Assembly: GCA_021798415.1 (NCBI GenBank)
Contig: JAJZGO010000017.1
Span: forward strand, 1-20,555
Direction of reading: 5' to 3'
DNA length: 20,555 nucleotides
Source of the DNA: Thermoplasmata archaeon
GTDB taxonomy: Archaea; Thermoplasmatota; Thermoplasmata; Lutacidiplasmatales; UBA184
In this document: positions 14,074-20,555 of the stretch, in pieces
How positions within the stretch are numbered: position 1 is the first letter of the stretch
How the letters are laid out: the number at the start of each line of letters is the position of its first letter
The notes under the pieces: generated by a model
Database searches by the model: none
The model's input: the letters and a program-made list of their open reading frames with translations, nothing else
Told to the model about the DNA's origin: nothing
Position numbers and translations under genes: made by a program

Positions 14074-15492
14074 ATGCCGCGAGGGCGTCGGACGAGCCCC
14101 CTCTCGACCCGTTCCCCCGGCACCGGGCGCGACGAGATCGTCGCGGCGCTATGCGGTCCGGACGTCCTCGGCCGCCGTCGGGCGGTCCACTCGCTCGTCA
14201 CGGCCGTCGGGGACCGGGCCCGCCGTCCCCTCGAGCGGGCTCTCGCCGACCCCGACCACGGAGTGCGCGTCGGGGCCGCGTCCGGGCTCGGGACGATCGC
14301 CGACCCGCGGAGCCGCAGGGCCCTCGAGCGGGCTCTTCGCGACCCGAACGCGAACGTTCGGGCGCAGGCGGCCTACGCCCTCTCCCGCCTCGCCGACCGG
14401 CGTTCCGGCCCGCTGCTCGCCGAGCGCCTTTCCACGGACGAGAGCGCGCTCGTGCGCAACGCGTGCGCCCTCGCGCTCGGCCACGTCCGGGATCCGGTCG
14501 GCGTGCCGGCGCTCGTGCGGGCGCTCGACGACGAGTCGGACCGGGTACGCCGGGAGGCGGTGCTCGCCCTCGATCGCTGCGGAGCGTCGGACGTGCCGCG
14601 GAGGGTCCGACGGCTGCTCGCGGACCCGGCGCGGCGCGTCCGCATCGCGGTCGCCGTCGTCCTCGGGGCACGGAAGGACCGGGCGAGCGTACCGACGCTG
14701 CTCGAGCACCTGCGCCGCGCCGAAGCCTGGGAGCGCCCGGCGTTGGTGATCGCCCTCGGGCGGATCGGCGGGCGGGCGAGCGGGGCCGCGCTCGTCCGCG
14801 CCTCTCGCGACCCGATGAGTGCGGTCCGGGTCTGCGCCGTCCACGGGCTCGCGCTCTCCCGGTCGCCCCGGTCGCGGGGCGTGGCGCGCTCGAGACTCTC
14901 CGACCCGGCGTGGGCCGTCCGGGGGGCGGCCGCTCTCGCGCTCGGGCAGGTCGGAACTCGGGCCGACGCGCGGGCGCTCCTCCGACGGCTCGAGGACCCG
15001 CACCCCTGGCCCCGCCGGGGGAGCCTCTACGCGCTGGGGCAGCTCGGGGTCCGCGGGGCCGCCCGTGAGGCCCGGCGGGCGCTCGACGATCCGGACCCCG
15101 AGGTCCGCCTCGCCGCCGTCTGGGCCCTCGGGCGGCTCGGCGACGCCGGATCTCGCGCCCCGTTGCTCGCACTCCTCCGCGCGACCCGACCTTCGTCCGC
15201 GCGGTCCCCGGTGACGTTCTCGGAAGGTGATGGGGCCGTGCGGCTCGTCTCCGACGCCGACGCACGGTTGTTCGACGCTCTCGTGGACGCCCTCGGTTCG
15301 CTTCCCGACGGTCCCGGAGACGCCGCTCATGCCGCGCTCTCCGAGGTCGAGGCCGGGCTGTCGGACCGCGAGCTCGACCGCCCGGCCCGCCTCCCGAGCC
15401 CGCTCGGTGCCGACGGGTCGGGAGCGACCCTGCGGGACCTCTTTCGACGGGCCCGGGGGCCCCGGGGACCCGTCCCGCCCGGAAGGTCGTAG
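14074..15492 (+). CDS. HEAT-repeat (PBS-lyase-like) protein
   Basis: A 472-residue protein made almost entirely of about eleven to twelve HEAT-like repeats of about 31 residues, each with the signature DP-x4-VR-x2-A-x2-AL-x2-(L/I) (for example RDPNANVRAQAAYALSRLAD and DDPDPEVRLAAVWALGRLGD). Such alpha-solenoids bind proteins or other ligands; no catalytic residues are visible. The first 30 residues are Arg/Ser/Thr rich and the last 70 (after ATRPSSARS) depart from the repeat and are acidic, then basic. The ATG is preceded by GGGGAGG with short spacing and by an A/T patch (GCTTTGC) 27 bases upstream; a GTG at 14035 is an alternative start. A paralogue begins at 19952. Confidence 0.85.
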   Translation: MPRGRRTSPLSTRSPGTGRDEIVAALCGPDVLGRRRAVHSLVTAVGDRARRPLERALADPDHGVRVGAASGLGTIADPRSRRALERALRDPNANVRAQAAYALSRLADRRSGPLLAERLSTDESALVRNACALALGHVRDPVGVPALVRALDDESDRVRREAVLALDRCGASDVPRRVRRLLADPARRVRIAVAVVLGARKDRASVPTLLEHLRRAEAWERPALVIALGRIGGRASGAALVRASRDPMSAVRVCAVHGLALSRSPRSRGVARSRLSDPAWAVRGAAALALGQVGTRADARALLRRLEDPHPWPRRGSLYALGQLGVRGAAREARRALDDPDPEVRLAAVWALGRLGDAGSRAPLLALLRATRPSSARSPVTFSEGDGAVRLVSDADARLFDALVDALGSLPDGPGDAAHAALSEVEAGLSDRELDRPARLPSPLGADGSGATLRDLFRRARGPRGPVPPGRS

Positions 15493-15631
15493 GCCCGGCC
15501 GGGGTCGCCGTCCGGTCCCAGCCCCCCGGTCGGGTCCGGGTCGGTCGCCGGAGGACCCGGCGTCCGGAACACGGTTTCGGGATTCTCGGAGAGATTAACC
15601 GGACCGACGTCCTACCGTTCGAGGGCCGCAC

Positions 15632-16399
15632 GTGAGCGACATCCTGCTCGGCACCAGCGGATGGGACTACCCGGAGTGGGTCGGTCGTGTCTATCCGCCG
15701 CGGCGGGTCTCGGACCGCCTCAACTACTACGCGAAGATCTTCCCGATCGTCGAGGTCAACTCGACGTTCTACCGGTTGCCCCCGCCTTCGGTCGCCGCGT
15801 CCTGGGTGCGGCGAACTCCCGGCGCGTTCCGGTTCGCGGCGAAGTTCCCGCAGTCGATCACGCACGACCTCCGCCTGGTCGGCACCGACGAAGAGCTCGG
15901 CCGGTTCCTCTCGGTGCTGAAGCCGATCCGCGAGGCGGGGCGGTTCGCGGCGGCGCTCCTCCAGCTTCCGCCGTCGCTGCCCTTCGAGGCAGCGACCGTG
16001 CGCCGGTTCTACGAGACGCTCCCGAGGGACCTACCGGTCGCGGTCGAGTTTCGCGAGCGGTCGTGGCTCGTTCCCGCATCGTACACGCTCTTGCGGGAGT
16101 TCGGTCTCGCGCACGTGATCGTCGACGGGCCGCATCTACCGGTCGCCCTCGAGGTGACCGCGCCGTTCGCCTACGTCCGCTGGCACGGGCACGGGAGCCC
16201 GATCTGGTACGACTACCTCTACTCGCGCGAGGAGGTCGTCGCGTGGGTGCCGCGGATCCGCACCCTCGCCGAGAACGTCGCCACGATCTACGGGTTCTTC
16301 AACAATCACTTCCGGGGCGACGCCGCAACGAACTGCCGGACCCTCGCCGAGGAGCTCGGGCTCCCGCCCCCGCCCGGAACGTCACGCCTGACCCCGTAG
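15632..16399 (+). CDS. DUF72 family protein (TIM-barrel fold)
   Basis: A 255-residue member of the DUF72 (YecE-like) family, a TIM-barrel of unknown biochemical function. Recognisable segments are LLGTSGWDYPEWVGRVYPP near the start, the EVNSTFYRLP strand (about 48-57), FRFAAKFPQSITHD, the VAVEFRERSW segment, YVRWHGH and the closing YGFFNNHFRGDAATNC. Full length and undamaged. The GTG at 15632 is used because the conserved ILLGTSGW starts three residues later; a TTAACC patch at 15595-15600 could be its TATA element. The 139 bases before it hold nothing else I can identify. A strong hairpin terminator follows. Confidence 0.92.
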   Translation: MSDILLGTSGWDYPEWVGRVYPPRRVSDRLNYYAKIFPIVEVNSTFYRLPPPSVAASWVRRTPGAFRFAAKFPQSITHDLRLVGTDEELGRFLSVLKPIREAGRFAAALLQLPPSLPFEAATVRRFYETLPRDLPVAVEFRERSWLVPASYTLLREFGLAHVIVDGPHLPVALEVTAPFAYVRWHGHGSPIWYDYLYSREEVVAWVPRIRTLAENVATIYGFFNNHFRGDAATNCRTLAEELGLPPPPGTSRLTP

Positions 16400-16418
16400 C
16401 GACCGCACCGGCCGCCGG

Positions 16419-16443
16419 AAACACCCCGTTCTCGGGGCTGTTT
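16419..16443 (+). terminator. Hairpin terminator after the DUF72 gene
   Basis: AAACA-CCCCG pairs with CGGGG-(C)-TGTTT around the loop TTCT, a ten-base-pair stem with one bulged C, ending in a T run. It begins 20 bases after the DUF72 stop and separates that gene from the next promoter. Confidence 0.65.
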
Positions 16444-16458
16444 CAACGCCTCCCGAGC

Positions 16459-16476
16459 GGCCGCTTTAGAGCGGCC
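16459..16476 (+). promoter_or_regulatory. Inverted repeat enclosing the TATA-like element of the recA-like/polB2 unit
   Basis: GGCCGCT and AGCGGCC form a perfect 7-base inverted repeat around TTAG. The TATA-like core CTTTAGAG (16464-16471) sits in its centre, about 32 bases before the ATG at 16500. A dimeric regulator bound here would block TBP access, so this may be an operator; a role as a second terminator stem is the alternative. Confidence 0.5.
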
Positions 16477-16499
16477 CGGCGGTCGTCGGGTCGGGGTCC

Positions 16500-17384
16500 A
16501 TGACGTTGGCCACCGCTCGCATCTCCGTCGGGCTCTCGCTCGCGCCGGACGAGGACGAACCGGTCGACCCGTTCGTCGTCGCCGAGGAGCCGGGCGCGAT
16601 CCCGTCGCCGTTTCCTATGGGGGTCCGGCTGTCGCCCCGCCCCCGTCGGGTCCGGCCCCTCCCGCTCCTCCCGAGCGAGCCGGCGCTCTTTCCCTGGCTC
16701 GCCCGCCGGTTCTCTCCCGGCGAGGCCACGATCTGGTCCGGCCCGCGGGCCGCCGTCGAGCCGATCCTCGAGCTCCTCTACGCCGGCAGCGCCCGGGCCG
16801 GGGGACGGATCTCCCTCGTCGAAGGGGCGAACCGGTTCCACCCGTATCGCGTCGGGGAGCTCGGGCGGGCGTTCGGGGTCGACGCGACCGCGACTCTCGC
16901 GCGGATCCGGCTCGCCCGCGCGTTCACCGTGTACCAGCTGGTCGCCCTCGTCGACGGGTGGGCCGTCGAGGCCCGTCGTCATCCTCCGAGCCTGCTCCTC
17001 GGGCACGACCTGCCGGCCCTCTTCGCGAACGATGCCGAGGTCCCGGCCGAGGAGCGTACGGCGCTCCTCCGCCACCTCGCCGGCACGCTCGCCGAGCTCG
17101 TGCGCGAGGTCCGCGTCCCGCTGCTCCTCACGCTCGGGCCGGGCGGGGTCGCGAGCTTTCCCGGGCTCGCCGAGGCGGGTCCCCGGTGGTGCGACCTCGT
17201 CACGTTCGCGCGAGGCCCCGGCACGCTCCGCCTGCGCGCGCTGCGGGACAACGCCCGCGCCACCCTCGTGGCGCGACCGGCCGGCCAGCGCGGGATCGAA
17301 GAGTTCGGCGGAGGCTCCGTCGGGGAGGTGATCGCGTGGGACGCACCGCTCCGACCTACCGCCAGGCGCTCGAGGAACGGATGA
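16500..17384 (+). CDS. RecA/RadA-like protein with degenerate Walker A
   Basis: A 294-residue RecA-fold protein. After an unconserved N-terminal 60 residues, the core shows RadA-like segments: SLVEGANRFHPYRVGELGR at 105-123 and RIRLARAFTVYQLVALVD at 135-152, then a Walker B-like strand SLLLGHD (164-170) and LLLTLGPGG (208-216). Where RadA has GxxxxGK(T/S), this protein has GPRAAVEP (81-88): the lysine and Thr/Ser are missing, so ATP hydrolysis of the usual kind is unlikely. It lacks the RadA N-terminal helix-hairpin-helix domain. It is the first gene of a unit with a small helical protein and a PolB2-like polymerase; its stop overlaps the small gene. Probably an accessory factor for the polymerase, possibly contacting RadA filaments; that role is inference. 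Confidence 0.75.
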   Translation: MTLATARISVGLSLAPDEDEPVDPFVVAEEPGAIPSPFPMGVRLSPRPRRVRPLPLLPSEPALFPWLARRFSPGEATIWSGPRAAVEPILELLYAGSARAGGRISLVEGANRFHPYRVGELGRAFGVDATATLARIRLARAFTVYQLVALVDGWAVEARRHPPSLLLGHDLPALFANDAEVPAEERTALLRHLAGTLAELVREVRVPLLLTLGPGGVASFPGLAEAGPRWCDLVTFARGPGTLRLRALRDNARATLVARPAGQRGIEEFGGGSVGEVIAWDAPLRPTARRSRNG

Positions 17385-17596
17385 AACGGTGGGACGAGTT
17401 CGCCCGGCTCCTCACGACGCCCGAGGAGCGGGCCGCCTTCGAGCTCGTCCGCACGGGCGCCCGTCGCTACGCCGCCCAAGCGACGTACGTCGGGAGCCCC
17501 GACCTGCTCGAGTCGATCCTCCTCTCCGTGCTCACGGACCTCGCCGCGCAGCTGAGGGCCGCCGCGGCGGAGCGGACGGACCGCCGTCCCGTGTGA
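17336..17596 (+). CDS. Small helical protein between recA-like and polB2 genes (86 aa)
   Basis: An 86-residue, charged, all-helical protein with a YRQALEERMKRWDEFARLL helix near the start and a second conserved-looking helix LLESILLSVLTDLAAQLR. I know no function; it lacks catalytic motifs and resembles an adaptor. The GTG at 17336 has a very good ribosome site (GGAGGTGA, a few bases upstream) and overlaps the RecA-like gene by 49 bases. An alternative ATG at 17381, in the same frame, overlaps the preceding stop as ATGA and would give 71 residues; I prefer the longer form because the first helix looks coding. Its TGA overlaps the GTG of the polymerase gene, so all three are coupled. Confidence 0.75.
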   Translation: MGRTAPTYRQALEERMKRWDEFARLLTTPEERAAFELVRTGARRYAAQATYVGSPDLLESILLSVLTDLAAQLRAAAAERTDRRPV

Positions 17597-19929
17597 CCGG
17601 CCGTTCGTCGTCCCCGGACGGCTGGCTCCTCGACATCACCGAGAGCGACGACGGCCGTTCGGTCGTCCTCTGGGTGAAGGAGCGGCGGACGGGACGGGTC
17701 CGACGCACCGCGGTCGAGTACCGTCCCCCGTTCCTCGTCACCGGCCCCCGGGCCGAGCTCGCCGACCTCGCCCGGCGTCTCGCCGGGCTACCGGTGGTCG
17801 ACGAGGTCGTCCTCGGTTCGGGACGTCCGTCGCTCTTCGACCACCGGGTGCGGCCGCTCCTCTCCGTCACGCCGAGCACGAACCCCGGTCGGCGGGCCCT
17901 CGCCCGCACGGTCGACGCGCTCGGGGGGTACGCCGCGTTCACGCTCTACGACGTCGACCTCGTTCCGCCGCAGCTCTACCACCTCGGCCACGCGCTCTAC
18001 CCGTTCGCTCCCGTCGTCGGGAGCGGCCGCGACCTCGTCGCGACCGAGCCGCCCGAGACGATCGACTACGTGCCGCCGCCGCTCGCCGTCGCCCGGCTCG
18101 AGGTCCGCATCGCGGGCGAGCGACGGGGTCGCATCCCGCCGCCGGACGGGCGGATCGGCTCGGTCCGTCTCGGCGACGCGACGCTCGAGGGTCCCGAGCC
18201 GGACGTCCTCCGCGCGCTCGTCGGCGAGCTCGCGCGCAGCGACCCCGACCTCTTGCTGACGCAGGGCGGGGACGCGTTCGACCTGCCGTGGCTCTACCGG
18301 CGGGCGGCCGCGTGCGGGCTCTCCCCCGCCGAGTTCGCGCTCGGTCGCGAGCGGGTCGCGTTCCGGCCGGTCCGACCGGCCCGCTCGTTCGAGTCGTACG
18401 GCCGGGTCCTCTACCGGTCCGCGACCTACCCCTTGCCCGGGCGCTTTCACATCGACCGCGAGAACTCGTTCCTCTACGACGACGCCGAGGTCGCCGGCCT
18501 CGTCGACGCCGCCCGCCTCTCCCGGCTCTCGCTCCAGACGGTCGTGCGCCAGTCGCCCGGAACGTGCTTCACCGCGATGGAGATGGCGCACGCGCTCGAG
18601 CTCGGCGTCCACGTGCCGTGGAAGAAGAACCGCCCCGAGGGGTTCCGGCGCGCGGACCGGCTGGTCGAGGCCGACCGCGGCGGGGTGATCTTCCTCCCGC
18701 CGGTCGGCGTCCACGACCGGCTCGACGAGTTCGACTTCGCGAGCCTCTATCCGCACATCATGGTCCGCAAGAACCTCTCGGCCGAGACGCTCGAGTGCCG
18801 GTGCTGCCCCGCGAGCCCCCTGCGGGCCCCGGGGCTCGGCTACCGGTCCTGCACGCGGACGGTCGGCCTCATCCCGCGGACGCTCGCGCCCCTCATTGCG
18901 CGCCGGCTCGCCTACAAGGCCGCGCTCGAGCGGCCCGGGCTCGACGAAGAGGAGGCGTCGCGCCTGCGCCGTCGCGTCAAGATGCTCAAGTGGATCCTCG
19001 TCACGGCGTTCGGCTACCAGGGGTACCGCAACGCCCGCTTCGGGCGGATCGAGTGCCACGAGGCGATCAACGCCTACGCCCGCGACCTCCTCGCGGCGCT
19101 CGTCCCGGCGTCCGAGGCCGCCGGCTACTCGGTCGTCCACGGGATCGTCGACTCGCTCTGGCTGCGGCCCCGCGACCCCGACCGCCCACCGGACCCCGAG
19201 GCGTTCGCCGCGCGCATGAGCGAGCGGTTCGACCTTCCGCTCGGCTACGAGGGACGGTACCGCTGGATCGTCTTTTTGCCGGCGGTGACGCACGGGCTCG
19301 GTGTCCCGAACCGCTACTACGGGCTCTACGAGGACGGCCGCTACAAGCTGCGGGGGATCGGCGGCCGTCGTCACGACACGACCGGGTTCGTGCGGCGCTT
19401 CGAGGAGGAGACGCTCGCGCTCTTCGGACGGGCCCGCGACGCCGGGAGCTTTCGCGCCCTCCTCCCGCGCGTGCTCGCCCGGGCCGACCTCTTCGCCGAG
19501 CGCCTGAAGGCCGGCGACTGGCCGGTCGACGAGCTCGTCATCCGCCACCGGGTCGGCCAAGCGCCCGAGGCGTTCGTCACGTTCACCGACTCGGTCGCGG
19601 CCCTCCGCCAGCTCGAGGCCGCCGGGGCCCGGCGGGGGGCCGGCGAGGTCGTCGGCTTCGTCCTCCTCGACCGGGAGAGCCGCTCGTTCCGCCACCGGGT
19701 GCGGGTGGCCGAACTCCTCAACGGCGACGAGCGGTACGACGCGGGCGCCTACCTCGACCTCCTCGCGCGGGCCGCCGAGACCCTCCTCGCTCCGCTCGGG
19801 GTCGACCGGGCCGGGCTCCTCGAGCGCTGGGGCGCGGGCGGCCCGGTTCGGCGGGAGACGTACCGCTCGCCCGAGGAGGTCGGCCAGTCGTCGCTCGGAA
19901 CCGGGCCCACTCCCGAGCGGAGCTTTTAG
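17593..19929 (+). CDS. polB2: Divergent family B DNA polymerase, PolB2-like
   Basis: A 778-residue family B polymerase with altered catalytic motifs. Motif A is intact: DFASLYPHI, D381. Motif B is K466-WILVTAFGYQG, with Val-Thr where replicative enzymes have Asn-Ser. Motif C is HGIVDS (516-521) instead of YGDTDS: the first Asp is Ile518, the second, D520, is kept. The exonuclease domain is worn: Exo I has R168-L-E170 in place of Asp-x-Glu, while Exo II keeps FDLPWL with D230. A Cys cluster ECRCC plus a later SC between motifs A and B may bind metal. This combination, with GYRNARFGRIECHEAINA and VDSLW, matches the PolB2 (Dpo2) group, thought to act in damage tolerance rather than replication. 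The GTG start overlaps the preceding stop as GTGA. Proofreading is probably absent; polymerase activity is uncertain. Confidence 0.85.
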   Translation: MTGRSSSPDGWLLDITESDDGRSVVLWVKERRTGRVRRTAVEYRPPFLVTGPRAELADLARRLAGLPVVDEVVLGSGRPSLFDHRVRPLLSVTPSTNPGRRALARTVDALGGYAAFTLYDVDLVPPQLYHLGHALYPFAPVVGSGRDLVATEPPETIDYVPPPLAVARLEVRIAGERRGRIPPPDGRIGSVRLGDATLEGPEPDVLRALVGELARSDPDLLLTQGGDAFDLPWLYRRAAACGLSPAEFALGRERVAFRPVRPARSFESYGRVLYRSATYPLPGRFHIDRENSFLYDDAEVAGLVDAARLSRLSLQTVVRQSPGTCFTAMEMAHALELGVHVPWKKNRPEGFRRADRLVEADRGGVIFLPPVGVHDRLDEFDFASLYPHIMVRKNLSAETLECRCCPASPLRAPGLGYRSCTRTVGLIPRTLAPLIARRLAYKAALERPGLDEEEASRLRRRVKMLKWILVTAFGYQGYRNARFGRIECHEAINAYARDLLAALVPASEAAGYSVVHGIVDSLWLRPRDPDRPPDPEAFAARMSERFDLPLGYEGRYRWIVFLPAVTHGLGVPNRYYGLYEDGRYKLRGIGGRRHDTTGFVRRFEEETLALFGRARDAGSFRALLPRVLARADLFAERLKAGDWPVDELVIRHRVGQAPEAFVTFTDSVAALRQLEAAGARRGAGEVVGFVLLDRESRSFRHRVRVAELLNGDERYDAGAYLDLLARAAETLLAPLGVDRAGLLERWGAGGPVRRETYRSPEEVGQSSLGTGPTPERSF

Positions 19930-19930
19930 C
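19923..19930 (+). promoter_or_regulatory. TATA-like element of the second HEAT-repeat gene
   Basis: CTTTTAGC overlaps the polB2 stop codon and is centred about 26 bases before the GTG at 19952, the spacing expected for a leaderless transcript. Confidence 0.45.
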
Positions 19931-19951
19931 CCCTCCCGCTGTGAACGAGGC

Positions 19952-20555
19952 GTGCCTCGACGATCCCCTCCCGGCCGCCGGACCGCGGCGCGGCGGTCGC
20001 CTCGGACGGAGCCGACCGACGGCGACCCGGTTCCGTCCCCCTCGGCGAGGGCGGCGGCGATCCGGGCGAGCGTCGTTCGCGGGTACGTGCCGGACCTCGG
20101 CCCCCTCCTGGTCGCGCTGAGCGACCCGGTCGCGGGCGTGCGCCAGACCGCCGCGATCGCCCTCGGGATCCTCAAGGACGGTCGGGCGTGCTCGACGCTC
20201 GCGGCGACCGCGCAGGACCCGGACCCGGCCGTCCGGGGGTCGGTCGTGGACGCGCTCGGTGCGATCGGACGGCCCGAGAGCCGTCCGGCGGTCGAGCGCG
20301 CTCTCGTCGACCCTGAGGCGTCGGTCCGCGCGAAGGCGGCATACGCCCTCGCGACGTTCGCCGACGCCCGGTCGCTGCCCGCGCTCTCGCCTCGAGCGGA
20401 CGACCCCGACCGGGAAGTGCGTCGGGCCGTCGCGACCGCCCTCGGACGCATCGGCACGGGGCCGGCGCTCGAGGCCCTCGGCCGTTTGCTCTCCGACCCG
20501 TACGACCGCGTCCGCCGCGAGGCGGTCCTCGGGCTCGGTCGCTCGGCAGGAGGCG
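19952..20555 (+). CDS. HEAT-repeat protein, 5' part (cut by window edge)
   Basis: An open frame running off the right edge, 201 codons visible. After a basic, Arg/Pro-rich first 45 residues come HEAT-like repeats of about 31 residues: SDPVAGVRQTAAIALGIL, QDPDPAVRGSVVDALGAIG, VDPEASVRAKAAYALATFAD, DDPDREVRRAVATALGRIG and SDPYDRVRREAVLGLGR. It is clearly a paralogue of the protein at 14074: both begin MPR plus an Arg-rich leader, and RALRDPNANVRAQAAYAL there matches RALVDPEASVRAKAAYAL here. The GTG at 19952 is preceded by GAGG and a TATA-like element. Function unknown; presumably a protein-binding solenoid. Confidence 0.8.
   Translation, partial: MPRRSPPGRRTAARRSPRTEPTDGDPVPSPSARAAAIRASVVRGYVPDLGPLLVALSDPVAGVRQTAAIALGILKDGRACSTLAATAQDPDPAVRGSVVDALGAIGRPESRPAVERALVDPEASVRAKAAYALATFADARSLPALSPRADDPDREVRRAVATALGRIGTGPALEALGRLLSDPYDRVRREAVLGLGRSAGG

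Noticed and set aside
13943..14749. 268-codon plus frame from ATG 13943
   Set aside because: Out of frame with the HEAT repeats; Ser/Arg/Pro-rich shadow translation.
17788..20457. 889-codon minus-strand frame over polB2 and the second HEAT gene
   Set aside because: It crosses two real plus-strand genes and the translation is Arg/Glu/Pro low complexity.
1..20555. CRISPR arrays, insertion sequences, tRNA or rRNA genes
   Set aside because: No regularly spaced direct repeats, transposase-like frames, terminal repeats or RNA gene cloverleafs were found by reading; the only tandem-like repetition is the HEAT-repeat coding sequence.

Overview
The window reads as a very GC-rich archaeal chromosome segment, most likely from a euryarchaeon of the Thermoplasmata kind. 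The archaeal assignment rests on three things: a complete A-type (archaeal) ATP synthase gene set, TATA-box promoters placed about 26-40 bases before start codons, and a PolB2-like family B DNA polymerase. The Thermoplasmata placement is inference. Real genes end nearly every codon in G or C, so long open frames also appear antisense to almost every gene; I treated those as shadows. First genes of transcription units usually have a TATA element just upstream and little or no leader. Downstream genes use GGAGG-type ribosome binding sites and overlapping stop/start codons.

Layout, left to right. 1-322: no confident gene. 323-801 (minus): a 49-residue zinc ribbon protein and a 71-residue protein with a duplicated aromatic motif, separated by a hairpin terminator. 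841-3011 (minus): rnz (tRNA 3'-end processing) overlapping hutI (histidine degradation). 3134-4781 (plus): a membrane-anchored thioredoxin-fold DUF929 protein followed by a VKOR-type membrane oxidoreductase, together a disulfide-forming pair. 4905-6789 (plus): ATP synthase K, E, C. 6827-13533 (minus): ATP synthase F, A, B, D, an unannotated 41-residue membrane protein, H, I. The two ATP synthase units converge, so the commonly seen gene order H-I-K-E-C-F-A-B-D is broken and permuted. 13626-13904 (minus): a two-cluster ferredoxin. 14074-15492 (plus): a HEAT-repeat protein. 15632-16399 (plus): a DUF72 protein with a strong terminator.

16500-19929 (plus) is a tightly overlapping three-gene unit: a RecA/RadA-like protein that has lost its Walker A lysine, an 86-residue helical protein, and a divergent PolB2-like DNA polymerase with altered catalytic motifs. 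Its promoter lies inside a perfect inverted repeat. This is the most interesting part of the window; it resembles in logic the bacterial ImuA/ImuB/DnaE2 mutagenic repair modules, though that parallel is inference. 19952-20555 (plus): the start of a second HEAT-repeat protein, a paralogue of the first, cut by the window edge.

The ATP synthase genes make one rotary enzyme: F, A, B and D form the catalytic head and shaft, C links shaft to ring, K forms the ring, E and H the peripheral stalks and I the membrane stator. The other genes are housekeeping or accessory and not obviously tied to it.
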